A stretch of DNA of 5,682 bases from contig DATIFQ010000223.1 of assembly GCA_035455185.1 (NCBI GenBank), forward strand, positions 1-5,682. The letters run 5' to 3'. The translations under genes and the position numbers were made by a program. The notes under the pieces were generated by a model. It worked only from the letters and a program-made list of their open reading frames with translations, made no database searches and was not told the origin of the DNA. The DNA is from JAEHDI01 sp035455185 (GTDB lineage: Bacteria; Acidobacteriota; Terriglobia; Bryobacterales; Bryobacteraceae). Shown piece by piece: positions 5,446 to 5,682 of this stretch (position 1 is its first letter; every line of letters begins with the position of its first letter).

Positions 5446-5682
5446 GACGGATCACCGACATCGCCAGCTTCAGCGAAGCGAAAGCTGCCGGCATGGCTAA
5501 GCTGATGCCCTTGCGCCCACGCATCGCCGTGGGCATGGGCACCTGCGGAACGGGCAACGGCGCCGAGTCCGTTTACCAGGCATTCGCCTCGGCCATCGAC
5601 TTCCGCGGCCTCGACGCCGAACTGACCCGCACCGGCTGCTTCGGTTTCTGCGCGCAGGAACCTCTGGTGAACGTCCGGCTTC
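5442..5682 (+). CDS. nuoF: NuoF-like NADH-binding flavoprotein, N-terminal ferredoxin/thioredoxin-like domain (3' truncated by window edge)
   Basis: Only the first 80 codons are present. The frame begins at GTG 5442, with AGGAGG 7 bases upstream and a 4-base GTGA overlap with nuoE. The visible part is a small [2Fe-2S] thioredoxin-like domain: a strand into GMGTCGTGNGAE (31-42, C35) and then TGCFGFCAQEPLVNVRL (64-80, C66 and C70). Domains of this type precede the FMN/NADH-binding NuoF core in HydB/HndC-like subunits of NAD-linked or bifurcating hydrogenases and in some formate dehydrogenase beta subunits. Standard Complex I NuoF lacks it. The core would lie past the window edge, so the full architecture is inferred. 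Only three cysteines are visible, with one in the first motif; from memory the GTCGxxxGA form is common in this family. The nuoF symbol denotes the family; a hydrogenase or formate dehydrogenase name may be more accurate. Confidence 0.82.
   Translation, partial: MRRITDIASFSEAKAAGMAKLMPLRPRIAVGMGTCGTGNGAESVYQAFASAIDFRGLDAELTRTGCFGFCAQEPLVNVRL

Noticed and set aside
1..5682. Defence system, CRISPR array, transposon, prophage or biosynthetic cluster
   Set aside because: I found no repeat-spacer pattern, transposase, integrase, nuclease, toxin-antitoxin or synthase signature on either strand.

Overview
The window reads as a high-GC chromosomal segment from an acidobacterium, most probably the Solibacteres/Bryobacterales group. 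The strongest taxonomic clue is the C-terminal half of the large secreted protein at 1457-3217. It matches, from memory, the roughly 215-residue domain called TIGR03437, which is greatly expanded in Candidatus Solibacter. The small exported protein before it is also of an acidobacterial style. All supported genes lie on the + strand; the long reverse-strand frames are shadows of GC-rich coding sequence.

Layout: (1) 2-556, the 3' end of rsgA, a ribosome-assembly GTPase cut by the window edge. (2) 586-636, a candidate promoter, and a small hairpin covering the ribosome binding site. (3) 637-1404, a secreted protein with an internal duplication and no recognised function. (4) 1457-3217, a secreted beta-propeller protein ending in TIGR03437; its start codon lies in a hairpin and overlaps a 7-codon frame. 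(5) 3349-4752, a protein with a twin-arginine signal and an L-fucose/L-arabinose isomerase-like fold; a strong Shine-Dalgarno sequence favours a GTG start. (6) 4752-4799, a candidate terminator whose T-run merges into the next promoter. (7) 4800-4905, a leader with a long imperfect stem-loop. (8) 4906-5445, a NuoE-type [2Fe-2S] protein. (9) 5442-5682, the beginning of a NuoF-like flavoprotein with an extra N-terminal ferredoxin/thioredoxin-like domain, overlapping nuoE by 4 bases.

The segment joins unrelated units. The rsgA end is housekeeping. The two exported proteins form a lower-GC, lineage-specific block. The isomerase-like gene probably has its own promoter and terminator. The last two genes start an operon for an NAD(P)H-linked electron-transfer module. 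Their pairing and the extra NuoF domain resemble the diaphorase part of NAD-linked or electron-bifurcating hydrogenases and formate dehydrogenases more than standard Complex I, but the catalytic subunit lies outside the window.

I saw no tRNA, rRNA, CRISPR array, insertion sequence or phage gene. I also found no clear new multi-gene system. The most unusual elements are the structured nuoE leader, the start-site hairpins of the two exported-protein genes, and the Tat signal on an isomerase-like protein.
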